34,862 bases of DNA, from positions 1 through 34,862 of the forward strand of contig JAFYVJ010000075.1 of NCBI GenBank assembly GCA_017549185.1, read 5' to 3'. Both the position numbers and the translations under genes were made by a program. The notes below the pieces were generated by a model. It worked only from the letters and a program-made list of their open reading frames with translations. It did not search any database and had not been told where the DNA came from. This DNA is from Roseburia sp. GTDB lineage: Bacteria; Bacillota; Clostridia; Lachnospirales; Lachnospiraceae. Shown here piece after piece: positions 16,602 through 24,419 of the stretch; within the stretch, counting starts at the first letter, position 1; every line of letters begins with the position of its first letter.

Positions 16602-16626
16602 AGACAGCCTGTTTTTTCAGACTGCC
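16598..16626 (-). terminator. Terminator of the membrane protein-XRE unit
   Basis: It has the same stem and A6 loop as the terminator at 15325-15354, followed by five T on the minus strand. It lies 15 nt after the stop of the XRE gene. Confidence 0.85.
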
Positions 16627-16640
16627 TTCCCGCATTTTTC

Positions 16641-16835
16641 CTACTCTTCCCAAAACAACTCATCTAATGTTTTCCCTAACACCTTACAGATACTCCTGCA
16701 AAGCTGGATGGTCGGATTGTAATCTCCTTTTTCGATTGCATTTATGGTCTGACGTGAGACACCTACTTTATCTGCCAAATCCTGCTGTGATAAGTCCAGT
16801 GCAGCTCTTGCAGCCTTTAATTTTAAATTCTTCAT
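16641..16835 (-). CDS. Small XRE-family transcriptional regulator
   Basis: The 64-residue protein is a compact helix-turn-helix regulator (ARAALDLSQQDLADKVGVS, then RQTINAIEKGDYNPT, residues about 9-43) ending in VLGKTLDELFWEE. This is the common minimal family usually encoded beside a small membrane protein with a DERQ segment. Here it follows that membrane gene by 14 nt. It probably represses the shared promoter, where a direct repeat overlaps the -35 box. It is a different branch of XRE from the proteins at 15382 and 18750. Confidence 0.88.
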   Translation of the reverse strand: MKNLKLKAARAALDLSQQDLADKVGVSRQTINAIEKGDYNPTIQLCRSICKVLGKTLDELFWEE

Positions 16836-16849
16836 AATCCTCCGCTCAC

Positions 16850-17887
16850 CTACTCTTCTTCTCGTGACTGCAGTTTTGTATGTGTAAACAACACAACTGC
16901 CAACACTAATAATGAAATACCACAGAATAAATTGATACCATGAAAAGTAAGTACTCCATTCTCAAACATTGTACCATGAATCAGATGCATCATGCCAATA
17001 AAAGTATTAAATCCTCCCAAAAGAGTAAATACAAGCATCAGACGGTTCGCATTTTCATTTAATGAAACATACGCATCATGCTGTATACAATAAACTGCAT
17101 ATACTAAAGCGGTAAGTAAGATACCAAACATAATCAAAACACTCAAATCTATCGGAAGCGGAATACCTGTTACTATCAACAAACACAATACCCCATTATA
17201 TACGATACTGGTCACATATGCATATTTAAAACCGGTTCCTCTGGTAAGCTGCTGACGTTCATCATATTCAAAATTACTACCCTTTTTTCTTATTTTTACA
17301 TACTCGAAACACACCGCCACAGCTATAAGCCCCACCAAAACACCGGCTATCATTCCGACTAAATATCCCATTCTATATGTAATACTGCTTGCATATTTGA
17401 TAGTAAAGTGATATGTCATCGTATAACTTTCATTCTCCGCATATTCATATGTTTCTGCATCCTCAGGTAACGTGGTATCTACTGTCATAACAAATTCCTC
17501 AAATGCTTCTGCACTTGTAAAATACATATATGTCACATAATAGTCACCTGCTTCTAACTCCAGCTCTGTTGATTCGACATCTACCGTATCTCCCGTACAG
17601 TAAAGTCTAACCTTATCTTCTGCATCGTACAACACTGCACCTGAAATCATACCCGGTTTCTCTGCTGTCCATTTTACATTTACCACATAAGTGTCATCCT
17701 CTGTCAATGTAAACGGAATTGTGTGCTCGGTAATATCCGCCACACCTTCTACTACATTTATTTCTTCCTTGAACCAAAATTGTGTAACACTCTCATCCTT
17801 CGTCACTAAAAATGCAATACCTAAGATTCCGACAAACAACACTGCAATTAACACCGGCACTAACCATTTTTTCTTCATATACGCCAC
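16850..17887 (-). CDS. Membrane protein with extracytoplasmic domain, partner of XRE regulator
   Basis: This 345-residue protein has an N-terminal membrane anchor (about 9-27), a beta-rich extracytoplasmic region (about 35-165, with LELEAGDYYVTYMYF) and then five or so membrane segments. The cytoplasmic DERQQLTRGTGFKYAY motif (near 218-233) resembles the DERQ segment of DUF2178-type proteins that pair with small XRE regulators. The function is not known. It heads a two-gene unit with a consensus promoter. Confidence 0.6.
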   Translation of the reverse strand: MAYMKKKWLVPVLIAVLFVGILGIAFLVTKDESVTQFWFKEEINVVEGVADITEHTIPFTLTEDDTYVVNVKWTAEKPGMISGAVLYDAEDKVRLYCTGDTVDVESTELELEAGDYYVTYMYFTSAEAFEEFVMTVDTTLPEDAETYEYAENESYTMTYHFTIKYASSITYRMGYLVGMIAGVLVGLIAVAVCFEYVKIRKKGSNFEYDERQQLTRGTGFKYAYVTSIVYNGVLCLLIVTGIPLPIDLSVLIMFGILLTALVYAVYCIQHDAYVSLNENANRLMLVFTLLGGFNTFIGMMHLIHGTMFENGVLTFHGINLFCGISLLVLAVVLFTHTKLQSREEE

Positions 17888-17915
17888 CTCGTTTTCTTAT
17901 CTTCTTGTTGCTTTC

Positions 17916-17962
17916 ATGATAGCTCTTATATTACATTTTGTCAACTATATTTTACATTTAGT
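17916..17962 (-). promoter_or_regulatory. Promoter with direct-repeat operator of the membrane protein-XRE unit
   Basis: TTGACA (17939-17944) and TATCAT (17916-17921) are separated by 17 bp. TTACATTT occurs at 17931-17938 and 17952-17959 (plus strand), 21 bp apart and flanking the -35 box, within longer related blocks (17927-17941 and 17946-17962). Two helical turns between repeats fits binding of two regulator dimers on one DNA face. Confidence 0.65.
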
Positions 17963-17989
17963 AAAGTGTTTTTATATCAAAACTCAGAC

Positions 17990-18026
17990 AAAAACCCATA
18001 TACCTGCATCATACAAGTACATGGGT
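17990..18026 (-). terminator. Terminator of the XRE-Fic unit
   Basis: ACCCATGTACTTG pairs with CAGGTATATGGGT (13 bp with G-U pairs) and is followed by five T on the minus strand, right after the Fic gene stop. Confidence 0.85.
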
Positions 18027-18035
18027 TCTATATCA

Positions 18036-18746
18036 CTAATCCTTTTTTATCGAATACTTTTCTCTAAATGCCTCATAATCCACTTTCGCAATTTTATATT
18101 GTTCGCTGGCATGCTCCTCGCTCATAAGATACTCTGATTTCTGTATCTCATCTTGCAATGCATCAGAAAGAATCTTTCTTAAATATTCTTTCTGATCATA
18201 GTTTGCCATCACAAGCGAATCTCTTACATACATCGGATTATTTCGTAACAATGACACTTGAAAATTAAGACCTTTCCCCTTCAAATAATGCCATAAAAAT
18301 GTTATACAAGTTCTGGTATTACCTTCTCTAAAAGGATGGATACTCCATAGCTCTAACAAAAAATCCGACACAACTTCATTTCTATTTTTACACTCCCTCC
18401 AATCAAAATCCTTATATTCTAACAGTAATATTTCCAGTCTATTTTCTATCTCATGATAATCTGCATACTCTGCAGAACCACCTGATAAAACCCTCTCACT
18501 TTTATACCGGTTCTCTTTTCGAAATGTTCCTGCCCATTCATAAATATCCCCAAACAAATATTTATGAATATTCACCAAATGTACTATATCATAAGTATAT
18601 CTAATTCTTGTTGGCTTTATATCCAATCCCAACAATTTCGCAAATACTTTTTGTATTTCAAATTTCTCCAATAGTTCTTTATCACAAATATTATAGTTGT
18701 TAATAAGAACATCGCTTTCAGGATAGCAATTTCTTCCCCCGCTCAT
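18036..18746 (-). CDS. Fic/DOC family protein
   Basis: Fic proteins transfer AMP or related groups onto target proteins and often act as toxins. The 236-residue protein carries the complete catalytic motif HPFREGNTR (137-145) with the His base and the anion-binding EGN-R, plus the upstream target-docking region FGDIYEWAGTFRKENRYKSERVLSGG (here about 66-90, as FGDIYEWAGTFR and beyond). No (S/T)xxxE(G/N) inhibitory motif was found at either end, so any inhibition should come from the partner. It starts 3 nt after the XRE gene. It is probably the toxin of a toxin-antitoxin pair. Confidence 0.85.
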   Translation of the reverse strand: MSGGRNCYPESDVLINNYNICDKELLEKFEIQKVFAKLLGLDIKPTRIRYTYDIVHLVNIHKYLFGDIYEWAGTFRKENRYKSERVLSGGSAEYADYHEIENRLEILLLEYKDFDWRECKNRNEVVSDFLLELWSIHPFREGNTRTCITFLWHYLKGKGLNFQVSLLRNNPMYVRDSLVMANYDQKEYLRKILSDALQDEIQKSEYLMSEEHASEQYKIAKVDYEAFREKYSIKKD

Positions 18747-18749
18747 ATA

Positions 18750-19109
18750 CTACACTCCCAAATACTCAAATCTGTCAATCCTAACTTCCATTTCCTCCAA
18801 TGTTATTTTTCCAAAAATATAAGAATCTAAGACTTCTAAAAATAATTCATCCGGACCATTCGTAGCGCTCAACATGATAGCCATAGCATTTTCTACACTT
18901 TTTCTTCTTTCTTCACATGCCTCAATATAACTCTGACTTATAAGCATACCCTTATATTCTAAAATAGTTTTCATCATATTTATAACATATGCTGGAGGAT
19001 TTCTTCTCTCCTGTTCCCAATCCTTTAATGTAGCAACTGGTACATCAAACATTTTGGCAAATTTACTTTGGCTTAATCCTGTTTGTAATCGTAATTCTTT
19101 TACTTCCAT
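18750..19109 (-). CDS. XRE regulator paired with Fic, probable antitoxin
   Basis: The 119-residue protein has an N-terminal XRE domain (residues about 3-50, TGLSQSKFAKMFDVPVAT followed by LKDWEQERRNPP) related to the small XRE protein at 15382-15573. The C-terminal domain (about 58-119) is helical and ends in FGKITLEEMEVRIDRF, which recalls the (G.IS.EE) tails of VbhA-type Fic antitoxins; the canonical inhibitory Glu motif is not visible. It is the first gene of the unit and follows a consensus promoter, as expected of an autoregulating antitoxin. Confidence 0.7.
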   Translation of the reverse strand: MEVKELRLQTGLSQSKFAKMFDVPVATLKDWEQERRNPPAYVINMMKTILEYKGMLISQSYIEACEERRKSVENAMAIMLSATNGPDELFLEVLDSYIFGKITLEEMEVRIDRFEYLGV

Positions 19110-19138
19110 GATAATTACTTCCTCCCACCTCTATGCAT

Positions 19139-19167
19139 AGTATACGGCATTGCCTACCTTTTTACAA
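19139..19167 (-). promoter_or_regulatory. Promoter of the XRE-Fic unit
   Basis: TTGTAA (19162-19167) and TATACT (19139-19144) are separated by 17 bp. The spacer contains the palindrome GGCATTGCC (19146-19154), a possible operator for the XRE protein. Confidence 0.65.
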
Positions 19168-19184
19168 GTATTAGATGAAGCAAA

Positions 19185-19664
19185 TTATTGATTCACCTCC
19201 ATAACACCATCATAACGATATGAAGCAGCATATTTCGAAATGTAAAGTTTTATGTATTCGATACTTCTCCATACTCTAACAAATATCGTGCCACCATCCC
19301 TAAAAGAGTTAAAATCAGATTTAATACCAGCACTTGTTTCTGCTACAATATACACATCACTCTCTCGGTCTTTGTCCACTTTTTTTGCAGAAGTCTTATC
19401 TATTACAGATACTTTTTCGATATGATTTGAATAACCGTCATAGAAGCGTATTGCAGCATCATACTGCAACTCATCGAATGCTTTTTTTGCTTCCTCTCCC
19501 TGTCGACACGCTACTTCTCCCCATGTAAACAAGTGCCATAAATGATTGCCGTATGAAGTCACATGTTCCTCAAGTATCTCTTTATCAACATCTGCACCAA
19601 ATACAGCGATCCATTTATTCACCAATTCAGTTTCTGAGATTATAATTCTCTTATTCTTCTCCAT
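19185..19664 (-). CDS. DUF4275-like protein
   Basis: This 159-residue soluble protein matches in general outline the DUF4275 family: NHLWHLFTWGEVACRQGEEAKKAF (about 40-63) is the recognisable LWH.F...G..A..AF block, followed by FYDG near residue 74. The function of the family is unknown. It has a GGAAA ribosome binding site and starts 12 nt after the SHOCT protein gene, so the two are likely co-transcribed. Confidence 0.55.
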   Translation of the reverse strand: MEKNKRIIISETELVNKWIAVFGADVDKEILEEHVTSYGNHLWHLFTWGEVACRQGEEAKKAFDELQYDAAIRFYDGYSNHIEKVSVIDKTSAKKVDKDRESDVYIVAETSAGIKSDFNSFRDGGTIFVRVWRSIEYIKLYISKYAASYRYDGVMEVNQ

Positions 19665-19676
19665 GTATATTTCCTT

Positions 19677-20078
19677 TTATAACTCATCCAAAATTTCTTT
19701 CTTCTTCTGCTCATATTCCTCATAAGTAATCAAAGACTGATTATAAAGACTCTGTAATTTTTTCAAACGGGCTTCCGCATCTTCTTCCGATGTTGTTTTT
19801 GAATCATACGAATATGACTGATAAGCTCCATGCTCGGTTACAGTTACATCCCGTCCATCATCTTCAATTTCAATCACATGACTGTCAATCTGCTCATCTG
19901 TAAATCCATTTTTATAATTCACATAGGTAATCCAGCCTGCGATTGCAGTCCAGAAAATTCCAAATGGTCCAAAAATCGGAATCACCATAAATACTCCTAT
20001 TAAGCAGAAAATAATTCCCACTCCAAACCCCATCTTTGACTGACCTTTTCCTGGTCTTACATGAATTCTTTTTGACAT
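19677..20078 (-). CDS. SHOCT-domain membrane protein
   Basis: A 133-residue protein with two adjacent hydrophobic segments (about 17-38 and 40-53) and a C-terminal SHOCT (short C-terminal) domain, recognised by EARLKKLQSLYNQSLITYEE, then YEQKKKEILDEL (about 101-133). SHOCT domains are short helical hairpins of unclear, possibly oligomerising role. A strong GGAGG precedes the ATG at 7 nt. It lies between the anti-sigma gene and the DUF4275-like gene. Confidence 0.75.
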   Translation of the reverse strand: MSKRIHVRPGKGQSKMGFGVGIIFCLIGVFMVIPIFGPFGIFWTAIAGWITYVNYKNGFTDEQIDSHVIEIEDDGRDVTVTEHGAYQSYSYDSKTTSEEDAEARLKKLQSLYNQSLITYEEYEQKKKEILDEL

Positions 20079-20187
20079 ATCTCTTCCTCCAAACTACTTC
20101 GTAACTATTTAAAAATTTCCAGTATCGTTTTTTCAATCCAAAATCACTAGCATTCTTCTATAACTTTTCGCAAAACTAATGCTTTGC

Positions 20188-21075
20188 TTATTCATCAGCA
20201 TTCTTGACTTGCTCTTTGTGCCGTTCTAAGTCTTTCTCACGTTCTTTAAGCACCTCTTGTCTGACCGGATTATCTTCGGATAAATTAAGCCCTTTGGGTA
20301 GACAATCTTTCGGAATGTAGTCTTTATAAGCAATATCCATACTATATGACGGAAAAGCCAAATATACATAGTTAATACTACCTTCGCCATCTGTAAGTGC
20401 ATAGATAAAATTATGATTATCCGCATACATAGCAAGAAGTTCTTTTTCTTTAAATATACCGGCACCATAATTTCCCAAATACTCTGTTGATTCATAAGTA
20501 CGTAAGCGCTCTACCTCAACCTTATAATCCTCCTCGTCATATTCCACTTCAAGATAGCCCAGATAATTAGAGTCCCACGGACAATAATGAATCATCAAAT
20601 AATCTGTCACATTCATATCTTCTGTAATTTCTTCCGGCCAAATTGTGCCCAAATTACGAGACCATTCCAAAAGATTTCTTCCATCATCAAGCATCCCATA
20701 TTCACGGATATCATAATGCGTTTCCCAAGTATCTGCTGCCGTCTTGGCCACATATAAAGCAATCAACGCCCATAAACCAATCACTACCCCAATTGCCACC
20801 ACTGATGTGATTAATACCGCCTTTATTATTGTTTTTATAATCTTCTTTGAAATTGTTTTCGACACTTCTTTGAAAGAATCCGCTGTCTTTTTCGTTATCT
20901 CTTCATCAAATGCCACCTCTTCTAACGCATCCGCCTGACACATTTTTTCATAATACGATTTACAGTCTTCACATTCACCAAAATGTTCTACTACCGCTTT
21001 TTCACTTTCTTTACTTACCACCCCATCATGATAAAGTGGCAGGATATCTCTTATTAAATTACACGGATACTTCAT
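20188..21075 (-). CDS. Anti-sigma factor with zinc-finger domain
   Basis: The 295-residue membrane protein begins with an anti-sigma zinc-finger domain: Cys5 and HFGECEDC (His31, Cys35, Cys38). One transmembrane segment follows (about 85-110) and then an extracytoplasmic domain rich in acidic residues and Tyr. Such proteins hold an ECF sigma factor inactive at the membrane until a signal is received. Its ATG overlaps the stop of the ECF sigma gene by 4 nt, which supports the pair. The signal cannot be deduced. Confidence 0.88.
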   Translation of the reverse strand: MKYPCNLIRDILPLYHDGVVSKESEKAVVEHFGECEDCKSYYEKMCQADALEEVAFDEEITKKTADSFKEVSKTISKKIIKTIIKAVLITSVVAIGVVIGLWALIALYVAKTAADTWETHYDIREYGMLDDGRNLLEWSRNLGTIWPEEITEDMNVTDYLMIHYCPWDSNYLGYLEVEYDEEDYKVEVERLRTYESTEYLGNYGAGIFKEKELLAMYADNHNFIYALTDGEGSINYVYLAFPSYSMDIAYKDYIPKDCLPKGLNLSEDNPVRQEVLKEREKDLERHKEQVKNADE

Positions 21076-21557
21076 TCCAGCTCCTCCTTAATCTTTATTT
21101 TTGCACGGTGGTAAGTTACACGTGCCCAGCTCTCTGTCTTTTTATGTATTCTGGCAATTTCCAAAAAAGAAAGTTCTCCAAAAGTCCGCATCCAAAACAC
21201 TTCACGGTAGGGTTCCTCCAACACATGAAGCACCTCATGTATTTTTAATGCCATATCTTTATCAACCACAAGCTTTTCGATGCTTTCGTCACTTTCTATA
21301 TCCAATGATTCCACTGAGAAATCAGCTAATCGCTTTTTCTTTTTCAAATGTGTGTATAACGTATTCTTTGCTATCTGACAAACCCATACTGAAAATTTAC
21401 ACTCACCTTTGAAATTATCCACATTTTTAAGCACTTTGAAAAAGGTCTCCTGCGTAATCTCTTCCGCAAGAACTTCATCTCCGCACAGTTTCAATACATA
21501 ACGGTAAACCTGCGGATAATAATTCTTGTAAAGTGTTTCAAACTCCTGCACCGGCAT
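21072..21557 (-). CDS. ECF RNA polymerase sigma factor
   Basis: This 161-residue sigma-70 family protein has region 2 (about 8-75, with ITQETFFKVLKNVDNFKG as the -10 recognition part) and region 4 (about 108-158, with FGELSFLEIARIHKKTESWAR as the helix-turn-helix). No region 1 or 3 is present, as in ECF factors. It is coupled to a zinc-finger anti-sigma gene. A candidate ECF promoter upstream suggests autoregulation. The closest named group is not determined. Confidence 0.92.
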   Translation of the reverse strand: MPVQEFETLYKNYYPQVYRYVLKLCGDEVLAEEITQETFFKVLKNVDNFKGECKFSVWVCQIAKNTLYTHLKKKKRLADFSVESLDIESDESIEKLVVDKDMALKIHEVLHVLEEPYREVFWMRTFGELSFLEIARIHKKTESWARVTYHRAKIKIKEELE

Positions 21558-21581
21558 TCCTCCTTCCTGTGTTTCTATCTA

Positions 21582-21610
21582 TATGACATCCTAACTGAAT
21601 ATTCGTTACA
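21582..21610 (-). promoter_or_regulatory. Candidate ECF-type promoter of the sigma-anti-sigma unit
   Basis: TGTAAC (21605-21610) and GTCATA (21582-21587), 17 bp apart, resemble the TG-AAC and CGTC/GTC elements used by ECF sigma factors and do not fit SigmaA. It suggests the sigma factor reads its own gene. Confidence 0.55.
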
Positions 21611-21683
21611 AATATTTTTTAGGTTTTGTATTTCCCCCATACTTCCTTTTTATCAAATGCAAAGCGGTTCTTCATAACCGTTT

Positions 21684-21800
21684 TCATCGAAAATCTCCCG
21701 TATCATCTCTCCAGCCCTCTGATTTGTCGTACCATTCCTTTGTTGCATTTTCAACTATTTCAACTCGATAACCAAATAAATTGTATTCCTCCATCCTCAT
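21684..21800 (-). CDS. Possible small protein or gene remnant (38 residues)
   Basis: A short frame starts with ATG AGG ATG and reads EEYNLFGYRVEIVENATKEW, then YDKSEGWRDDTGDFR before TGA. The composition (balanced charged and aromatic residues) looks protein-like rather than random. AGGGGATGAGG lies before the second ATG. It may be a real small protein or the leftover of a longer gene. There is no recognised family. Confidence 0.35.
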   Translation of the reverse strand: MRMEEYNLFGYRVEIVENATKEWYDKSEGWRDDTGDFR

Positions 21801-21830
21801 TCCCCTATAATATCACAAAATATATTAATC

Positions 21831-22547
21831 TTAATTTGATAGTAAGCGACCCAATATCTGCTTTCTATTATTTATAAATAATTCTGTCACTTGATAACTC
21901 TCTGTCTCTTCATATTTACACTTATGAATGATACCATCATCAAAAGTCAATATCTCTGCATCAGGAATTCCTAACAATATAGGTGAATGTGTAACAATTA
22001 TAAATTGTGAACCACATTTTGCACATTCGTATATCTCCATAAGCAAGGTTAACTGACGCTGAGGCGACAACGCCGCTTCCGGTTCGTCAAAAATATACAG
22101 ACCATTCGGTTTCAACTGGCTCTGTGCCACAGATAGAAAACTCTCCCCATGAGATTTCTGATGATACTTTTTAGATGGATGAGCCATGTCTGCATATTCT
22201 TCTTCTTTCGTTGCAACATTATAAAAACTTTCTGCTCTAAGAAAATAGCCCCATCCTGCTTTTCTATATCCCTTTAAGAGCCTTATACTTTCACATAAAT
22301 TTGAATGAGAATCATAAGTTGAAAAACTATAATTCTTCGTACCACCCTCAGGATTAAATCCATAAGATATCGCAATAGCTTCTAATAAAGTAGATTTTCC
22401 GCTTCCATTCTCTCCTACAAAAAACGTAATTGGTTTCGTAAATTCCAATGTACTCAATCCATTTATCGCTTCTATTTTTCGCAAATAGCTTTCTCGATCA
22501 ATTCTATTCCAATCAATAGATATGCCTTTTATAAACTGCTCATTCAT
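21831..22547 (-). CDS. AAA ATPase of the ABC/SMC-like type
   Basis: The 238-residue protein is a single ATPase domain with Walker A VGENGSGKST (about 44-53), a signature-like HGESFLS (about 132-138), Walker B LYIFDEPEAALS (about 149-160) and the switch His in THSPIL. There is no transmembrane region, and the lid is short. Relatives are stand-alone ATPases often found in accessory and defence loci; no partner nuclease is adjacent, so the role is open. It is a stand-alone gene in the island. Confidence 0.75.
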   Translation of the reverse strand: MNEQFIKGISIDWNRIDRESYLRKIEAINGLSTLEFTKPITFFVGENGSGKSTLLEAIAISYGFNPEGGTKNYSFSTYDSHSNLCESIRLLKGYRKAGWGYFLRAESFYNVATKEEEYADMAHPSKKYHQKSHGESFLSVAQSQLKPNGLYIFDEPEAALSPQRQLTLLMEIYECAKCGSQFIIVTHSPILLGIPDAEILTFDDGIIHKCKYEETESYQVTELFINNRKQILGRLLSN

Positions 22548-22614
22548 CTCACAAAATTTCCTCTAACTTCTCTACAAAACGCTTCTACAAAACAGCTTTT
22601 ATGATGATACTTAT

Positions 22615-22974
22615 TTACCGTTCTATTCTTAAACAATAAAATGACAGTCTACTCGGTATATATTTATCCAGATGATTCCAAATATCAGCATGATACAACT
22701 CGTAAATATCCCGGACTGTCATCTCATCAATACTAAGTGTACGCTTATGAATTACCGGACTATCTTCATATTCATAATAATAACCATGCCCTTCCAACAC
22801 CTGCAAACTTTGGGCCGCAGATACACCGCACACAACTGAAAATATGGGATTAATAGCAAAAAATAATATAAAACAAACTGCCATTCCTGCACTTCCAGCA
22901 AATTCTACTGCCAGCCACGGACAGCCAAGCATCAAAATTATCGCTAATACAGTCCAAATAATCAACTTCTTCAT
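22615..22974 (-). CDS. Small membrane protein, possibly chimeric
   Basis: The 119-residue protein has two N-terminal membrane segments (about 4-24 and 28-53, with CPWLAVEFAGSAGMAVCFILF). From about residue 56 the sequence turns into a soluble, acidic stretch (GHGYYYEYEDSPV, then EMTVRDIYELYHADIWNHLD). The N-terminal part looks like the start of an all-membrane protein whose other membrane segments are missing, so the gene may be a fusion or a truncated copy. No function is known. Confidence 0.5.
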   Translation of the reverse strand: MKKLIIWTVLAIILMLGCPWLAVEFAGSAGMAVCFILFFAINPIFSVVCGVSAAQSLQVLEGHGYYYEYEDSPVIHKRTLSIDEMTVRDIYELYHADIWNHLDKYIPSRLSFYCLRIER

Positions 22975-23005
22975 ATAATCACACCCTCATTAAATTAAAA
23001 TTGAC

Positions 23006-23413
23006 TTACTTTTTCTTTACCAATATACAAACCAGCAAAGTAACCAAACACGATATAAATGGAGAAGCATAATCAGCAATTAGGCTGCCCCAAAAAGTTG
23101 CATTGCTCCAATGCGGAGAGGTGAAATAAAGATAAGTTCCCCATACCGCAAATATACCTGTAATCAGAATAAGAAGTGCCTTGATAATGTTCCATTTCCC
23201 AACTCTAAATACTAATACTTGCACAGCAAACGAAGGGATAACCCGCAAGATTACAGACATTAAATCATTCCACATCACAAACGACCAAAACAGCAAAACA
23301 ATCGGAATAATCACCGCAATCACAAGCAATGCGTCAATAATTTTTTTCTCGTGTAATTGCAAATCCAACTCCAATTTCTTACTTAATTCGTTTTCATACG
23401 ATTCTCTATCCAT
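23006..23413 (-). CDS. Small polytopic membrane protein of unknown function
   Basis: A 135-residue protein with a charged N-terminus (residues 1-23) and four hydrophobic segments (about 25-46, 52-70, 76-97 and 110-131), ending in KKK. It was not recognised. It lies among other small accessory genes and has no visible partner. Confidence 0.55.
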   Translation of the reverse strand: MDRESYENELSKKLELDLQLHEKKIIDALLVIAVIIPIVLLFWSFVMWNDLMSVILRVIPSFAVQVLVFRVGKWNIIKALLILITGIFAVWGTYLYFTSPHWSNATFWGSLIADYASPFISCLVTLLVCILVKKK

Positions 23414-23464
23414 TACAACTTCTCCACAAACAATTCACTTTTTACAATCTCTACAACTTAGAAT

Positions 23465-23554
23465 TTATAATCTTGCTTCGTTTAAATATTTCTCAAAGCG
23501 TTTCCACATATCGCCTTCTACATGCTTTAATTTCAAAGTTTTTTCATGCTCCAT
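23465..23554 (-). CDS. Possible small protein (29 residues)
   Basis: ATG is preceded by AGGGGGG one base away and the frame reads MEHEKTLKLKHVEGDMWKRF, then EKYLNEARL and TAA. The sequence looks like a real helical protein fragment. It may be a micro-ORF or the remnant of a longer gene; the 320-nt gap between 23414 and 23734 holds nothing else except the terminator at its right end. Confidence 0.35.
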   Translation of the reverse strand: MEHEKTLKLKHVEGDMWKRFEKYLNEARL

Positions 23555-23683
23555 TCCCCCCTATTATTCCATAAACATTCTTTCCCAAACTCCTGCAGAC
23601 TTCTCTAAATCTAAACCTATAAAGAATAATGACATCTCATATTTTCTAATTTAATTTTATAAAAGGTACCGTTTTTTGTAAAT

Positions 23684-23727
23684 AAAAAACAGCCAATCTT
23701 AAAGAAATCTTATGATTAACTGTTTTT
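23684..23727 (-). terminator. Terminator after the second PBECR4-like gene
   Basis: ACAGTTAATC pairs with GATTGGCTGT (two G-U pairs) and a T6 run follows on the minus strand. It starts 8 nt after the gene. Confidence 0.8.
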
Positions 23728-23734
23728 ATCATTA

Positions 23735-24304
23735 TTATGCTATTCTATTATACAGAATTTCTCTTTCACCTGTAGAAATCCTTCTCTTTTCTTTATATAA
23801 CAACGTCCATGATGCTTGATTTTTTGTATAATCCTTTCCTTCCTCAGGGAAAAATGAACGGCAGAAATACTTTCCATCCCTATTCTTACCTAAAAAAACA
23901 AATATATTTCCAAACTCCGTTTTGTTTTTCATCAAATACTCTGCTTGTATCATCGAAAATGAATTTTTCTTTTCATTATACTTAAATATAGTATCATTAC
24001 TATCAAAATACTTTTCTAAATCCGGAAGTCTATCTATTCTGCCAGAAATCTTTTGATAGAAATCTGAAGTCTCGACATGTTCCGCCGTTATCTTTCGTTC
24101 TTTTGTCTCATCAAATATTCTGCCTCTATCACGATTTAACCGAGGTCTGTCTGTAAGGTATTGCAATCCCATCAAATGAAAACAATCCTTTTTGTCAAAA
24201 GTTATATGGAGAGAAACTGAAACGCCTTTTCTACCAAGTATCATATAATACTCTGTATCAAGCAATGAGGAAAAAGAAACCACACAATCATAAATATTAT
24301 GCAT
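23735..24304 (-). CDS. PBECR4-like nuclease-domain protein (locus 2)
   Basis: The 189-residue soluble protein fits the PBECR4 family of predicted RNase-fold toxin domains more closely than the copy at 15592-16176. Shared blocks are CFHLMGLQYLTD (41-52), SDFYQKISGRID (80-91), AEYLMKN (121-127), SFFPEEG (150-156), DYTKNQ (158-163) and LLYKEK (168-173). His43 is the conserved His. It stands alone without an XRE partner; upstream is a promoter, a structured RNA and a terminator. A plain reading is an RNA-cutting toxin or effector, which is not proven. Confidence 0.65.
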   Translation of the reverse strand: MHNIYDCVVSFSSLLDTEYYMILGRKGVSVSLHITFDKKDCFHLMGLQYLTDRPRLNRDRGRIFDETKERKITAEHVETSDFYQKISGRIDRLPDLEKYFDSNDTIFKYNEKKNSFSMIQAEYLMKNKTEFGNIFVFLGKNRDGKYFCRSFFPEEGKDYTKNQASWTLLYKEKRRISTGEREILYNRIA

Positions 24305-24336
24305 GTTCCCATCCTATCTTTGTTAGAATTTTAATA

Positions 24337-24354
24337 TTACTGCCCTAGCAGTAA
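24337..24354. promoter_or_regulatory. 7-bp palindrome between the RNA terminator and the locus 2 nuclease gene
   Basis: TTACTGC and GCAGTAA flank four bases, about 33 nt upstream of the gene. It could be an operator or a leader hairpin. Confidence 0.4.
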
Positions 24355-24384
24355 AAAAGATTTAAAAAATTGTTTTTAGATTAG

Positions 24385-24419
24385 AAAAGCTCTGTCCCCA
24401 TTATAGAAACAGAGCTTTT
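24385..24419 (-). terminator. Terminator of the locus 2 structured RNA
   Basis: An 11-bp perfect stem AAAAGCTCTGT/ACAGAGCTTTT with a 13-nt loop ends in four T on either strand. The T-run is short, so readthrough into the downstream nuclease gene is plausible. Confidence 0.85.

Noticed and set aside
18036-19109. Canonical Fic inhibitory motif in Fic or its partner
   Set aside because: No (S/T)xxxE(G/N) could be found in either protein, so the pair is called on Fic motif and gene order only.
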